A stretch of 64,000 nucleotides of DNA from Isochrysis galbana (GCA_018136815.1 CM030934.1:57268-121267), one strand, 5' to 3'. Counted from the stretch's first letter, positions 1 through 10,648 are shown. Translations and numbers: made by a program. Notes: generated by a model from the sequence alone, not told the origin.

Positions 1-549
1 AGAGAGTGGTTAGGCTGAGGCCCACCCACACCCTTGTGGCCAGACATACCCCTTTTGTACATGATTTGGCTGAGTTATCAGCATTTGCAACTTGGAAGGA
101 CAAAATGACAGGAAACAAATATACTATTAGAATCACAGGCCGCACAGGCCGGCGGCCCGCATGCCGCACCGGTCGTGAAGGTGCACACCTGAAGCTGTTA
201 GTGTGCCGGCAGGCTGACCACCCTCCATGCCCATGGCTGACTACTTTGGGGGGGGCCCAGGCCCCCATTGGCAAGAAATACCTAAGTAGGGCGGTCAAAC
301 AGGGGCTTTTTAACGACTAGTAAGGGTTGGGCTGCATTTTTTGACCGTGGCGCGATGCCCAATAAAAAACCTCCCGGGGGGCTACCTGACGCGACGAAAA
401 TCTTCGCCAAGAAATGGTGCGATCCGCCCCCCCTCTCTCCCCCTCCGTCACGCACGCTCACGCTCTACCCGTAAAGATTTGGCGGTCGCGCCCGCGGGGG
501 GATCGGTTCCTTTATATCTAAGCTACATTCGGTATTTGATTCCCGCCCG
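1..549. other. no gene recognised; repeat fragment at 286-318
   Basis: I see no convincing coding region here. A short stretch near 286-318 (AGGGCGGTCAAACAGGG followed by CTTTTTAA) recurs in inverted orientation near 33045-33077, so at least this part is interspersed repeat. A T/A-rich stretch around 511-520 could be a core promoter for the open frame that starts at 550, but this is only inference. Confidence 0.5.
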
Positions 550-1257
550 ATGCAGCGCCGTGTCGGGCTGCCGACAGTCCGACCACCCCCTGACCCTCTG
601 GCATCATTGCCCGCGCAGCCCAAACAGCTCCTCACAGCGCGCGCTTCCACTGAAACCTTGCCCGCTTTGTCTTTGCCGCACTACCCACCCCCGCCTGAAG
701 ACGAGGGCGGTGCCCCACCCCCACCCTCCGACTCAGAGGGTGGATACGAGCCCTATACCGAGCGCGCCGGCTACAAGCCAATCGCCTCGGTCGTACCCCA
801 GTCGCCCCTCTCCTCCCGGGATGGAAGCCTCCCAGATGCCCGCAGGGTGCCCGTCCACTCATTTGCCCCCTTCGCCAACGTTCCGCCGCCGATGTCCGCC
901 GCCTCTCCAGGGCTGAGCGCGGTGGAACTGCGCTGCATGGAAATGATCCAATCCATGGCAGCGCAGTTCACCAAGCAGCTCGCCGCGGTCACCGAGGCGA
1001 TCGAGAAGGGTGCCCCCTCTTCACGGGCTGCATCCATCGCCTCCAAACCTGGGGAAGGAGGGCTCGCACAAACTGAAGCGCCACAACCACCCACGTCGTC
1101 GCCTCGACCTCCCCCGAAACCCCCGAAAGCCCCCAAGGGCCGTAAGAGCCATCGCCACCGGCGCCACCGCTCACCGAGCCCCTCGTCGTCTGCGTCCGAT
1201 TCGTCGCATTCGTCGCGGTCATACTCAGACTCGGGCGCTACCAGCAGCCATATATGA
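550..1257 (+). CDS. hypothetical disordered protein, possibly gag-like
   Basis: A 235-residue open frame starting at ATG 550. It is rich in Pro, Ser and Ala. A potential amphipathic helix lies around residues 118-150 (ELRCMEMIQSMAAQF onwards), followed by a Pro/Lys linker and a C-terminus of HRHRRHRSPSPSSS type resembling an RS domain. One helix between disordered flanks with a basic tail resembles N-terminal gag-like ORFs of algal retroelements, but I do not recognise a specific family. It ends just before an AT-rich palindromic run and lies next to a MITE, so a mobile-element origin is plausible. It could also be a chance open frame in GC-rich DNA. Confidence 0.35.
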   Translation: MQRRVGLPTVRPPPDPLASLPAQPKQLLTARASTETLPALSLPHYPPPPEDEGGAPPPPSDSEGGYEPYTERAGYKPIASVVPQSPLSSRDGSLPDARRVPVHSFAPFANVPPPMSAASPGLSAVELRCMEMIQSMAAQFTKQLAAVTEAIEKGAPSSRAASIASKPGEGGLAQTEAPQPPTSSPRPPPKPPKAPKGRKSHRHRRHRSPSPSSSASDSSHSSRSYSDSGATSSHI

Positions 1258-1569
1258 TATCATATATGATATCTCAGTATTAGTTGCTCTAGACCTGATA
1301 CTGAGTGTCATATGACAAGACTAGAGGCTACAATTCAACTAGTTTTACTAGTAATAGTAAAAGTTCGGGCGCGGGAAATACCGGCGCTCCCAGCTCCGAG
1401 CCCCTCCCCCCCCCCCCATGGCCGCCAACCTGATGTGCAGCAACAATGGCGGCGGCGACGACGGCGATGACGAGTGTATCATCGCCGTGGACCGTGGAGT
1501 GGGGGCGGCGCCATGTGGAGACGCTCCAGGAGTGCCGCTGTGGGAGCTTGAAATGGTTAGTCATCGAGC
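1240..1569. other. AT-rich palindromic run, then non-coding GC-rich DNA
   Basis: Overlapping CATATATGATATC units at about 1247-1275 form a small palindrome that could fold into a hairpin. The remainder to 1569 has a poly-C run near 1405 and no recognised gene. Confidence 0.5.
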
Positions 1570-1577
1570 AGCAGCAT

Positions 1578-2178
1578 TAGGGCCTGACAAGAGTTGCTCG
1601 CTCAGACCCCCAAAGTTGCTCGCAAAAGTTGCTCGAAATAGGCCCTAGAAGGGGCAAAGTTGCTCGCAGAGTTGCTCGAAGTTGCTCGAAGTTGCTCGGA
1701 GTTGCTCGTTCATTGTTCATTGCGCCGCGATCGCCGCGCCGCTTGCTGCCAGGCGTCAGCGCGGCGAGAGGGAATGCCGGGAACACTGCAGGGAACAGCA
1801 TATCGGCGCGGGCGTTAGAACCCATGCACTTTTCATACATAAACATGATGTTTATGTTCATGTGAATAAGAAGAGGCAGAGGGGAGGGGGGCGTTCCGCA
1901 AGTAGGTGCTCTTCTATCGATCCACCGATGTTTATGTGGATAAGAAGAGGCAGAGGGGTTAAATAAAGTTAAAGTTGCACGCTCGGCCTATCTATACATC
2001 TAGGAGGGGTAGGTTGTAGGTTGCTCCTCTAACGGGCCTATCTATGGGTAAGTTGCTAGGTAAGTTGCTCGAGTTGCTCAATGTTGCTTGTGGCCCTTAA
2101 AGTTGCTCAAAAGTTGCTCGCCCTCTCAAACACCCCAAAGTTGCTCAAAAAGTTGCCGGCAACTCTTGTCAGGCCCTA
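1578..2178. mobile_element. non-autonomous hAT-type MITE with 8-bp target duplication
   Basis: The two ends are inverted repeats: TAGGGCCTGACAAGAGTTGC at 1578-1597, and its complement, with one mismatch, at the right end finishing in GGCCCTA at 2178. The flanks carry an identical 8-bp direct repeat, AGCAGCAT, at 1570-1577 and 2179-2186. Terminal repeats starting TAGGG with an 8-bp duplication are the signature of the hAT superfamily. Inside, close to both ends, AAGTTGCTCG-like decamers are repeated about a dozen times (1610-1710 and 2050-2155). Subterminal repeats of this kind bind the transposase in known hAT elements. No transposase is encoded, so movement would need an autonomous element in trans. 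Confidence 0.88.
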
Positions 2179-2283
2179 AGCAGCATGCAGCATCCGATTC
2201 TAAGTACTGGTACTGAGTAAGAAGATTTTTATCATAATGGCGGGTTTATAAGTGTAGATGTTTGGAGCAAGTATCATATGATA

Positions 2284-2676
2284 TCAGATGTATGACATCA
2301 TACTCAGTTCCATGGCAAGTGTCATATGACGGTATGACGGAACAACTTGGTGGTGTATCGCAGGCGCTTTGTCAAAGCTTTGTGAAAAAGGTTTTGCCAT
2401 ATAGGGATAGGGGCGCCCCGGGCCCCGGGCCCCCTCTAGTGTGGTTATTTCCTTAAGGAGTTTAACAAGTCGAAAATTGTCTAGCGCATGTTTCCAGAAA
2501 GCCGGTAGCGTGTTATTTCCCCGAATGCTCGCCGTGAGGCTCCGTGTGTCGACCTTGGATAAGACCGCCGAACGCCCTAGCGGGGTGCGGCTGAAGCTCA
2601 TTGGTCCAGAATTGTTTTCCAGTCCGCCGATCCCTTGGGAGAAACCTAAGGGCGGCTTTCCTCCTAACCACAACAA
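2284..2676 (-). CDS. unrecognised open frame, possible retroelement remnant
   Basis: A 130-residue minus-strand frame. The middle (around GNNTLPAFWKHALDNF) has the composition of a folded protein rather than of the GC-rich repeats. It weakly recalls sequence after the reverse transcriptase of non-LTR elements, but I cannot name it. The C-terminal part runs into the low-complexity stretch at 2405-2440. Treat it as a possible fossil coding fragment. Confidence 0.25.
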   Translation of the reverse strand: MLWLGGKPPLGFSQGIGGLENNSGPMSFSRTPLGRSAVLSKVDTRSLTASIRGNNTLPAFWKHALDNFRLVKLLKEITTLEGARGPGRPYPYMAKPFSQSFDKAPAIHHQVVPSYRHMTLAMELSMMSYI

Positions 2677-2889
2677 CTACTGTTTATGGACCAGCCATCG
2701 GCCGCCCACGGGCGGGCGTCCTAAGGCAAATTCAGGGTGATCCCTAGACTAACTCCTCGGCACTCGCACAGTGTGCACCCTCCCAACCCGCTCGCCTCCT
2801 TGCAAAACCGCGTCACAGCCGCAACAACGTATGGATGACAGACCACGCCACGGGCCAACAACTCAACCAAGTGCCCCCACCCTTAGCTC

Positions 2890-4860
2890 CGCCCTCGCCT
2901 CCGCCGCTCTCACCTCCGCCTCTTCGTTGTCGACCGCCCTCGCCACCGCCCCCTTCCCCTCCACCGCCCTCGTCGCCGCCATTCACACAGCCGTCACCGA
3001 TGCCACCATCCCTATTGCCGCCGGCACTGAAGCCGCCTTGGCCACCTCCGCCTCGCCGCCCTCGTTCGAATTGTCAAAGCACTCGACGCCAGCGCCCTCG
3101 ATTTCATTGTCGCCACTATCGCCCTCGCAACCAATTCTGTCCCAACCTTTGCCCCCGCCGCTCTCGCCGCCATCCGCACTGCCGCCACTGCCCCTACCCG
3201 AACTGCCGCCACTGCAGCCACTGGACGTCACTGTCGCCGCCGCCGCCCTCACTACTGCCGTCGTCGCTGCTGCCGCAATCACCGCCGCCGCCACAATCTC
3301 CGCCGCCACCATCTTCGCCGCTATCACCTCCGCCTCTCTCGTCTCCCCCGTCCTCACTGCCATCGCTCGTCAACGCCACCGTCGCCGACGCCGTCCTCAC
3401 CACCATCGCCCTAACCGCCGCCTCCCTCACCGCCGCCGCATTCACTCTCGCCTCCACACCCCTCATCTCGAAACCCCTCACTATCACCGCCTGCACTATC
3501 ACTATCGTTGGCGCCACTGCCGCCGATGCCGCCCTCGCAGCCACCATCTCTGCTGCCGCCTCTGCCGCCTTCGCCTTCACCACCGCCATCATTGCCGCTC
3601 TCATCGCCGCACCCATGTCGGCACCTCCACCCTGGTCACCGTACCCATCCCCGCTCCCAGCCTGGCCTCTGGCCTCTGCCTTCATTTCCGCCATCCTCAG
3701 CTGTGCCGCGCATGCCGCCAACCTCGTTGCAGCTATTGTCCTCATCACCGCCTCTGCCGTCACCGCCATCACGGCCCTTGCCACCGCCACCGACGCCGTC
3801 CCCGCCGCCGCAGCCCTGGAAGCTGCCGCCATCACAGCCGCCGCTATCACCGCCGCATCCTTTACCGCAACCCCCACCCTCAACTCCTCCCCCGCCGCCT
3901 CCGCCAGCCCTCACCTCCACCTCCCTCGTCCGTAGCGGCCTCGCCGCTGTCCCCTCCACCTCCACCGCCATCATCGCCGCCGTCCGCACCGCCACCGATG
4001 CCATCGCCAGCGACGACGCCGTCACCGTTGCCGACGCCGATATCGCCACTGCCGTCACCGCCGCTGCCACCACTGTCGTGGCCATCACCCCCACAAGCTC
4101 CGTCGCCACAATCCAGCCGCCTCGGTCCTAGCCACTACGAGCCCCGTCGCCGCCCCCATCGCTGCTTGCGCTCTCGCCACCACTCTAGCCGCTCCATCCC
4201 CCGCCGCTCTCGCCGCTTCCACCCGCGCCACCACCACTCTCACTGTTGCCGCCGTCAACTCGCCTCGCCGCCCCCTCCCTGACCACCATTGCCGTCTGCC
4301 ACCATCCCCCTTTGCCTCTGCCGCCCTCGTGACCGCCTCCGTCACCGCTTCCGCCCTTGCCATCTCTGTAGGCCCTGCCGGCGCCCATGCCACCGCCGCC
4401 CGAGCAACCGCCACCGCCACAGCCTCCGCAGCCGCCCTCATCCTCTCCGCCGCCCCTCCCCAGGCTCCCATCCCCCTCGCCACCACCTCCCGAGCGTGCG
4501 GAGCCTGACTGCCGCTTGCCTGCCAGCAGCTGCCGCCGTGCCTCTCTTCTTCTCCGGGCAACCTTCTTCTCCCCTCCTCCCACGTCACTGTCACGCCTGA
4601 CCCGCCCCACATCTCTGTCCAGCCTCCCCATCGATGTTCGTACTGCAATGCCACATCCACTAGTCCCTTTGTCCACCTCGTCCCAGCCGCTACTGCTCCC
4701 CTCGACCTTACCACGCTCAAATTCCTCCCCATATCCCTCTCCGCCTGCCATCTCCCCTCTTTGTGCGCCCCGCCCGTGCGCCGCGCGCGTCACCACCGCA
4801 GCCCCGCGCGCGGCTCGCCATCCATCTCGGTCCCGCGTCAGAGTTTTCTTGTTGTGGTAG
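2890..4860 (+). repeat. GC-rich interspersed repeat family A, copy 1
   Basis: About 2 kb of C-rich, near-trinucleotide sequence that reads as Pro/Ser in one frame, Ala/Thr/Val/Ile in another and Arg/His in the third. Three more copies lie on the opposite strand at 6160-8440, 18285-20290 and 46500-48640. The end near 4840-4860 carries the family's AGAGTTTTCTTGTTGTGGTA signature in inverse orientation to the other copies. The other end lacks the family's terminal sequence, so this copy is truncated. Long overlapping open frames here (up to about 500 codons) result from base composition, and I do not call them genes. Confidence 0.8.
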
Positions 4861-5348
4861 TATAACCCTAGTGCCTATGTCGGATTCGCGAATCGACATT
4901 CGTTAGGCTTCTCTCTTCTCTTCGTTGTTCGGCATTTATCACTATAATACTCCGCTTTCTCTCGTTCTCGGTCAAAAACTTCGCTTGGACGCATGGGATC
5001 TTGGGTCGTGGTGCGCTTTCTCTCTTTCTCTCGAGGAGAAGGGGAGTTGGAAGTTTCCCCACCTTTCTTCGTCGTCCCAGGCGCCTCGCAAATAGGTTTA
5101 AATTTTGGCCCAGGCCAGCATTTCGCGAAATGTTTTGCAAAATTTGGGTGGACCGACGAAATCGAAATTTTTGACCGAAATGTGGGTGCAAGTGCGAAGC
5201 GCTGAAGAACGGCGCATAGCGCCGAAGCGAAATTTGGACCCCGAAGCGCCCTCCCCCCCGTCCCCCGTCGCCTCCCCCCCGCATGCGATCTATCGTAGAG
5301 TTGTCAAATCACTTGTCGGTGAACGACAGAGAACTTATGTTTCCCGGT
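4861..5348. other. non-coding; cluster of CGAAATTT-type motifs
   Basis: No gene recognised. Between about 5085 and 5240 the sequence is studded with AAATTTCG/CGAAATTT words. The same words cluster at 17940-18070 and at 45590-45680 with its duplicate at 53295-53385. Confidence 0.45.
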
Positions 5349-5518
5349 CGCTGCATTACAGTTGTTTCGACGGGCCCTCACCCTCTCTAATCCTCCCCCG
5401 AGAGAATTCTCCTCTCCCGCCTCGCCTCTCGCGGCTGTCTCCCCGGGTGCCGGGGACTTGTCCGCTTGAGCCCAGTTTTTTCTTATTGTCCCCCAGCGGG
5501 ACTTTTTCTCACACTGTG
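5349..5518 (+). repeat. interspersed repeat family E, copy 1
   Basis: About 170 bp matching 35170-35336 in inverted orientation, including ATTACAGTTGTTTCG and GAGAGAATTCTCCTCTCCCG. The pair is highly similar, which argues for recent dispersal. No terminal inverted repeat or target duplication is obvious. Confidence 0.8.
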
Positions 5519-5964
5519 TACCGTACCCCTTCAACATTCAATGCCTGGATAGCAGGATCTTTAGAGCTTGTCACGTGATGTGGGCACTTTCGTGGGTGTT
5601 TGTGTTTCGTGACGGGTTTTAAGGGGGTCCTTTAAGTAGAACTTATACCGTCCACATGGGGGGGCACTTGCGAAAAAAACAACCAAACCTGAGGTTGCAC
5701 CCTCTTTGTGGTTTTGCCACCCTTGAACTGTCGAGTGCGGGCGGTTCTGGCTAGTGGCTGTCACTGAAATTGTTGGATGATTTGACCATGTGGTCCAGGT
5801 CCCACCACTTGGAGGAGCGTGTGGCGCGGTCGGCGGCCGCTGAGTCGAAGAAAAGATTTTCAACGAATTTGTCGAGTTTATTCGTTATGGTGTTGTACCC
5901 TTGAGCGGCGTCGTCGAGCGCGCTGTGGTTGAGAAGTTGGGGTGGTCTCTCGGCGGGGGTACCA
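5519..5964. other. no gene recognised; short repeat at 5678-5705
   Basis: The stretch AACAACCAAACCTGAGGTTG at about 5679-5698 recurs near 16843-16862, beside the copia-like fragment. It may be a remnant of the same element. No convincing protein is visible. Confidence 0.4.
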
Positions 5965-6147
5965 CGTTAGAAATTGTAGTCTTGTAAGAGGTCTTGTTGG
6001 CTAGCATCCCTAGCCACATACACCGGACGAGCCATGCACCAACCGCGCACACCCCCATCGCGGGGTAGGGGCTCCGTTGCCGATGAGGCATGGTCCCTCA
6101 GCACTAGGATTAAACTAGGACAACAAGAAAACTCTGACAGTCCCTCG
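5965..6147 (+). repeat. module F, copy 1 (~180-bp terminal module)
   Basis: Begins ACGTTAGAAATTGTAGTC, continues through TTGTTGGCTAGCATCCC and GTAGGGGCTCCGTTGCC, and ends AACAAGAAAACTCTGAC. Close copies are at 34838-35010 and 36771-36960, with a diverged partial copy at 16468-16535. It abuts family A here and family B at 16.5 and 36.9 kb, so it appears to be a shared end of both families. Confidence 0.85.
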
Positions 6148-6284
6148 GCTCTAGGCACTCGGGTTATACTACCACAACAGGAAAACTCTGACGCGGGGGG
6201 GGAGAGGAGAGGACGGCGGGCTGCCGTTGCGTGCGGGCGGGGCGCGTCCGGCGGCGGGACTGAGATGGATGGCGAGCCGCGCGC

Positions 6285-6376
6285 GGGGCTGCGGTGGTGA
6301 CGCGCGCGGGGCTGCGGTGGTGACGCGCGCGGGGCTGCGGTGGTGACGCGCGCAGGGCTGCGGTGGTGACGGCGTT
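6285..6376. repeat. 23-bp tandem repeat, 4 copies
   Basis: The unit is GGGGCTGCGGTGGTGACGCG plus three bases, repeated four times with a 23-bp period. It lies inside family A copy 2. Copies 3 and 4 carry only two units, so the array length is polymorphic among family members. Confidence 0.85.
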
Positions 6377-6729
6377 CGGCGCACGGGCGGAGCGCACGAA
6401 GAGGGCAGATGGAAGGGGGAGAGGGATATGGGGAGGAATTTGAGCGGGGTAAGGTTGAGGGGAGCAGTAGCGGCTGGGATGAGGTGGATAAAGGGATAAG
6501 TGGATGGGGCATCGCAGTACGTACATCGATGGGGAGGCTGGACAGGGATGTGGGGCGGGTCAGGCGTGACAGTGACGTGGGACGAGGGTAGAAGAAGGTT
6601 GCCCGGAAAAGAAGAGAGGCACGGCGGCAGCTGCTGGCAGGCGAGCGGCGGTCAGGCTCCGCACGCTCGGGAGGTGGTGGCATGGGGTATGGAAGCTTGG
6701 GGAGGGGCGGCTGAGAGGATGAGGGCGGC

Positions 6730-6856
6730 TGCGGAGACTGTGGCGATGGCGGTTGCTCGGGTGGCGGTGGTATGGGCGCTGGCAGGGCCTGCTGCGGAGA
6801 CTGTGGCGATGGCGGTTGCTCGGGTGGCGGTGGTATGGGCGCTGGCAGGGCCTACA
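6730..6856. repeat. 63-bp tandem duplication
   Basis: A 63-bp block (starting TGCGGAGACTGTGGCGATGG) is present twice in tandem. The other family A copies have it once, so this duplication is specific to copy 2. Confidence 0.85.
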
Positions 6857-8563
6857 GAGATGGCAAGGGTGGAGGCAGTGACGGAGGCGGTCACGAGGGC
6901 GGCAGAGGCAAGGGGGATGGCGGTAGACGGCAATGGTGGTCAGGGAGAGGGCGGCGAGGCGAGTTGACGGCGGTAGCAGTGAGAGTGGTGGTGGAAAGGG
7001 CGGAAGCGACAAGAGCGGCGGGGGATGGGGCGGCGAGAGTGGTGACGAGAGCGCAAGCGGCGACGGAGGCGGCGACGGGACCCGTAGTGGCAAGGACTCA
7101 GGCGGCTGGATTGTGGCGACGGAGCTTGTGGGGGTAATGGCGACGACAGTGATGGCAGCGGCGGTGACGGCAGTGGCGATATCGGCGTCGGCAACAGTGA
7201 CTGCGTCGTCGCTGGCAATGGCATCGGTGGAGGTGCGGACGGCGGCGATGAGAGCGGTGGAGGTGGAGGGGACAGCGGCGAGGCCGCTGCAGACGAGGGA
7301 GGTGGAGGTGAGGGCTGGCGGAGGCGGCGGGGGAGGAGTTGAGGGCGGGGGTTTCGGTAACGGTGGCGGCGGTGATGGCGGCGGCTGTGATGGCGGCAGC
7401 TGCTAGGGCGGTGGCGGCGAGGACGGCGTCGGTGGCGGTGGCAGGGGTGGTGATGGCCGTGACGGCAGAGGCGGTGATGAGGACGATAACTGCAACGAGG
7501 CGGCGGCATGCGCGGCGTAGCTGAGGATGGCGGAAGTGAAGGCAGAGGCCAGCGGCCAGGCTGGGAGCGGGGATGGGTACAGTGACCAGGGTGGAGTTGC
7601 CGACATGGGTGCGGCGATGAGAGCTGCAATGATGGCGGTGGTATAGGCGAAGGCGGCAGAGGCGGCGGCGGAGATGGTGGCTGCGAGGGCGGCATCGGCG
7701 GCAGTGGCGCCAACGACAGTGATAGTGCGGGAGGTGGCATTGAGGGGTTTCGAGATGAGGGGTGTGGAGGCGAGGGCGAGTGCGGCGGCGGTGAGGGAGG
7801 CGACGCTGAGGGCGATGGTGGTGAGGACGGCGTCGGCGACGGTGACGTTGACGAGCGATGGCAGCGAGGGCGGGGGAGACGAGACAGGCGGAGGTGATTG
7901 CGGCGGTGATTGCGGCAGCGGCGACGGCGGCAGTAGTGAGGGTGGCGTTGGCGACAGTGACGTCCAGTGGCGGCAGTACCGGTAGGGGCAGTGACGATAG
8001 TGCGGATGGCGACGAGAGCGGCGGGGGCAAAGGTGGTGACAGAATTGGTGGTGAGGGCGATAGTGGCGACGATTGTATCGAGGGCGCTGGCGTCGAGTGC
8101 GTTGACAGTTAGAACGAGGGCGGCGAGGCAGAGGTGGCCAAGGTGGCGTCAGTGCCGGCCGCATTATGGAAGGTGGCGTCGGTGACGGCTGTGTGAATGG
8201 CCGCGACGAGGGCGATGCAGGGGAAGCGGTAGTGAGGGCGGTCGACAACGAGGAGGCGGAGGTGAGAGCGGCGGGGGCGAGGGCGGAGCTGTGGGTGGGG
8301 GCAGCGATGGAGGCAGGGACAAGCGCGGTGGCGATGAGGGCCGCGGCGGTGACGGCGGCGGCGATGAGGGGGTGAGGTGGCACTGAGGGTAGTGGCGTGA
8401 CCGGAGGTGCTGTCGCGGGCGCTGGCGAAGGTGATTAAAAATATAGCATATTCTTGAAGATGCCTAATATTTCGCTAGCCGTTGACCCTCGCACTGGGGA
8501 CTACCCTTGACATCGCCCTTACCCCACCCTCACTCCCCTTTTCGCCCCCCCCCCTCAGTCTCT

Positions 8564-8957
8564 AGCCCGGTCACTCACTAGGGGGGTGCGAAGGGCACCA
8601 TCGGTAATGGGCAAACGAGGACCTAAATAAGCTCCCTATAGATTCTGGTATGAGAGATCAGCAAAAAAAATCCGGGGTCCTCCGGCAAAATTTTCGAAAA
8701 ATACTCAATTTCAGGCCTCTGACAGCCGCGCAGAAAGATACAACGGGCCCCCTCCGGTATAATTTTATCGATGGCCTTCAAGCGCGCCTCTCGCAGCGCA
8801 TTACGAAGCCATGGTCATCACCAGCAAACACGGTCGATACAGCCTGGTTCTGTACGCACCGCAATACAATACTTCTATGATTTCATGGACTTGAACGTGT
8901 ACGTAATTATCACAAAAACTATGAAGACGCTCAACGCTAAAATCGCCAAGGGATAGA
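8564..8957 (+). repeat. interspersed repeat family C, copy 1
   Basis: About 390 bp matching 41026-41411 in inverted orientation. Shared landmarks are TAGCCCGGTCACTCACTAGG at one end, GGGCAAACGAGGACCTAAAT in the middle, and ACGCTCAACGCTAAAATCGC at the other end. No clear terminal inverted repeats. It is unusually AT-rich for the region. Confidence 0.85.
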
Positions 8958-8961
8958 GAGC

Positions 8962-9603
8962 CCAACTTCGACCCGCGACCGGCGGCGCCACGAGGCCGTT
9001 CTTGTGCCCGCTCACCGAGTAGATGCCGCATCACGCACCATATCGCGGCATCCCGCCCTCACAGCCACGCCAATCGCGCCCGCCGCCCCCGCGCACCGCG
9101 TCGAAATCAGCCCTTTGCGGGCGCCGGTGATGACGACGTCACGCCCCCAAGACGCACCGTGAGCGCCCAACTTCGACCCGCGACCGGCGGCGCCACGAGG
9201 CCGTTCTTGTGCCCGCTCACCGAGTAGATGCCGCATCGCGCACCATATCGCGGCATCCCGCCCTCACAGCCACACCAATCGCGCCCGCCGCCCCCGCACA
9301 CCGCGTCGAAATCAGCCCTTTGCGGGCGCCGGTGATGACGACGTCACGCCCCCAAGACGCATCGTGAGCGCCCAACTTCGACCCGCGACCGGCGGCGCCA
9401 CGAGGCCGTTCTTGTGCCCGCTCACCGAGTAGATGCCGCATCGCGCACCATATCGCGGCATCCCGCCCTCACAGCCACGCCAATCGCGCCCGCCGCCCCC
9501 GCGCACCGCGTCGAAATCAGCCCTTTGCGGGCGCCGGTGATGACGACGTCACGCCCCCAAGACGCACCGTGAGCGCCCAACTTCGACCCGCGACCGGCGG
9601 CGG
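8962..9603. repeat. 205-bp tandem array, about 3.1 units
   Basis: Three nearly identical 205-bp units plus a partial fourth, each starting CCCAACTTCGACCCGCGACC. Only a few bases differ between units, so expansion or homogenisation is recent. Minus-strand frames stay partly open across unit borders but differ in their ends, so I read the array as a satellite rather than a gene. Confidence 0.9.
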
Positions 9604-10040
9604 AGCAATGCATGGTGACCTCCGTAAGGCTGTGAAGGATTCGACGCTCGAGCACTCGCTTATGGCAGCGTACAACACGGATTGAATGTTGAATAATACT
9701 ACTAAGAATATTGGAAGAATGTAAGGCTCTCGACGTCTAGACGTCTAGCTAGACTTGTGACTTGTTGTGTATAAGTTTTTGTGGATGGTTATGAGCTGTA
9801 GCAATACACAATTGTTGTCATTCCCGCTACCTTATCTATGGTTAGTTATGGTGGGCCGCGCGCAGCGCGAAGCTCCGACGCCGTTGGTGTAGCAGTTAAC
9901 TGTGAAGGAGACTTGCTCAGCCCTAGTTACCTGCGAGTTAATAGTAGTTACTTGCGAGTTGGGGGCAGTTAGTTAACTACTAGTGCTATTTAGGAGGTAG
10001 CTAACAAACGCTAACTGAGTTAACTAGTTAACTGCTTCTC
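9604..10040. other. no gene; AT-rich GTTAACTAG-type words
   Basis: Between about 9885 and 10035 there are many GTTA(A)CT/AGTTAAC words of the kind seen near hAT ends. I found no matching terminal repeats, so no element is called. Confidence 0.4.
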
Positions 10041-10280
10041 CTAGTCCCTAGCCTTGGAGGGGGCCTCAAAGACCCCCTGCATGATGCGCAGAGCCATGGT
10101 GGCAACCTGTTCGGTGCCAGTGCTCGCCACCCCGCGCGCTTGCGCGGGTGTGGTTTGGATGGGTTGGATGGGCTCTGAGAGGGCTTTCTGACGAGCCGCC
10201 TCGGGCGGCGTGGGGCGTCCCAGGTGGGGCGCGGTGGCGAGGGTCGCCTGGGGCTCGGGAGCGGTCGCGGCACGCTCCAT
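10041..10280 (-). CDS. gag-like N-terminal fragment (repeat D, copy 1)
   Basis: An open frame starting MERAATAPEPQATLA. The same start and frame occur at 21313 on the plus strand with only a few substitutions, and upstream homology continues to TTCAAACTATAACAATAG at about 10283-10300. Conservation of start codon and frame between dispersed copies suggests a real coding start, probably the first protein of a retroelement. It contains no recognisable catalytic domain. After about 80 codons the two copies diverge, and this one ends. Confidence 0.45.
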   Translation of the reverse strand: MERAATAPEPQATLATAPHLGRPTPPEAARQKALSEPIQPIQTTPAQARGVASTGTEQVATMALRIMQGVFEAPSKARD

Positions 10281-10300
10281 AGTTCAAACTATAACAATAG

Positions 10301-10530
10301 TTTTCTGTACTCGCCACCATGAAACAATTGGCTTCTGAAACTTTGCACAAGCTCTTATCATAGCATGAGACACCTCTCCATGCATTCACATTGACATTGT
10401 TTTTTGGGTGCAATTCTGAAAAGTCGATTTTTTCCGTCCCCACTCTACACTCTACACAACCTTTGTGTCAATGCGGCATCTCACGCGCCGAAAGCCGAAA
10501 GGCTTCGCATACCTCGGACACTCTATTCGC
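10301..10530. other. no gene recognised
   Basis: A minus-strand frame across 10300-10443 (containing SELHPKNNVNVNAWRG) has protein-like composition and joins the gag-like fragment in frame, but nothing recognisable follows. Confidence 0.3.
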
Positions 10531-10532
10531 TC

Positions 10533-10648
10533 GGGGGCGTCGTCGGCGGCTGAGGCCATCAAGGTTCCACGAGTTCGTGGCGATTGGTTGGGGGGCGTCG
10601 TCGGCGGCTGAGGCCATCAAGGTTCCACGAGTTCGTGGCGATTGGTTG
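10533..10648. repeat. 58-bp tandem duplication
   Basis: A 58-bp block starting GGGGGCGTCGTCGGCGGCTG and ending in GTGGCGATTGGTTGG is present twice with no differences that I can see. Confidence 0.9.

Larger units (their letters stand above)
6160..8440 (-). repeat. GC-rich interspersed repeat family A, copy 2
   Basis: Near full-length copy, beginning with CCACAACAGGAAAACTCTGAC and ending with GGTGCTGTCGCGGGCGCTGG at about 8430. It contains its own local tandem arrays (a 23-bp unit x4 at 6285-6376; a 63-bp unit x2 at 6730-6856). Translation of the minus strand gives the same Ala/Thr/Val/Ile-rich and Pro/Ser-rich frames as the other copies. No fixed start, stop or intron structure is kept between copies. 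Confidence 0.85.

Noticed and set aside
2771-4282. A 503-codon Pro/Arg/His-rich open frame, with several similarly long frames in the other family A and B copies
   Set aside because: All frames of these near-trinucleotide GC-rich repeats are open, frames shift between copies, and no domain or conserved start exists. I treat them as repeats, not genes.
9012-9655. Minus-strand frames in the 205-bp array with SVSGHK, resembling the lysine site of PLP enzymes
   Set aside because: Only a few residues match, the frame is not kept through the array, and the sequence is a satellite.
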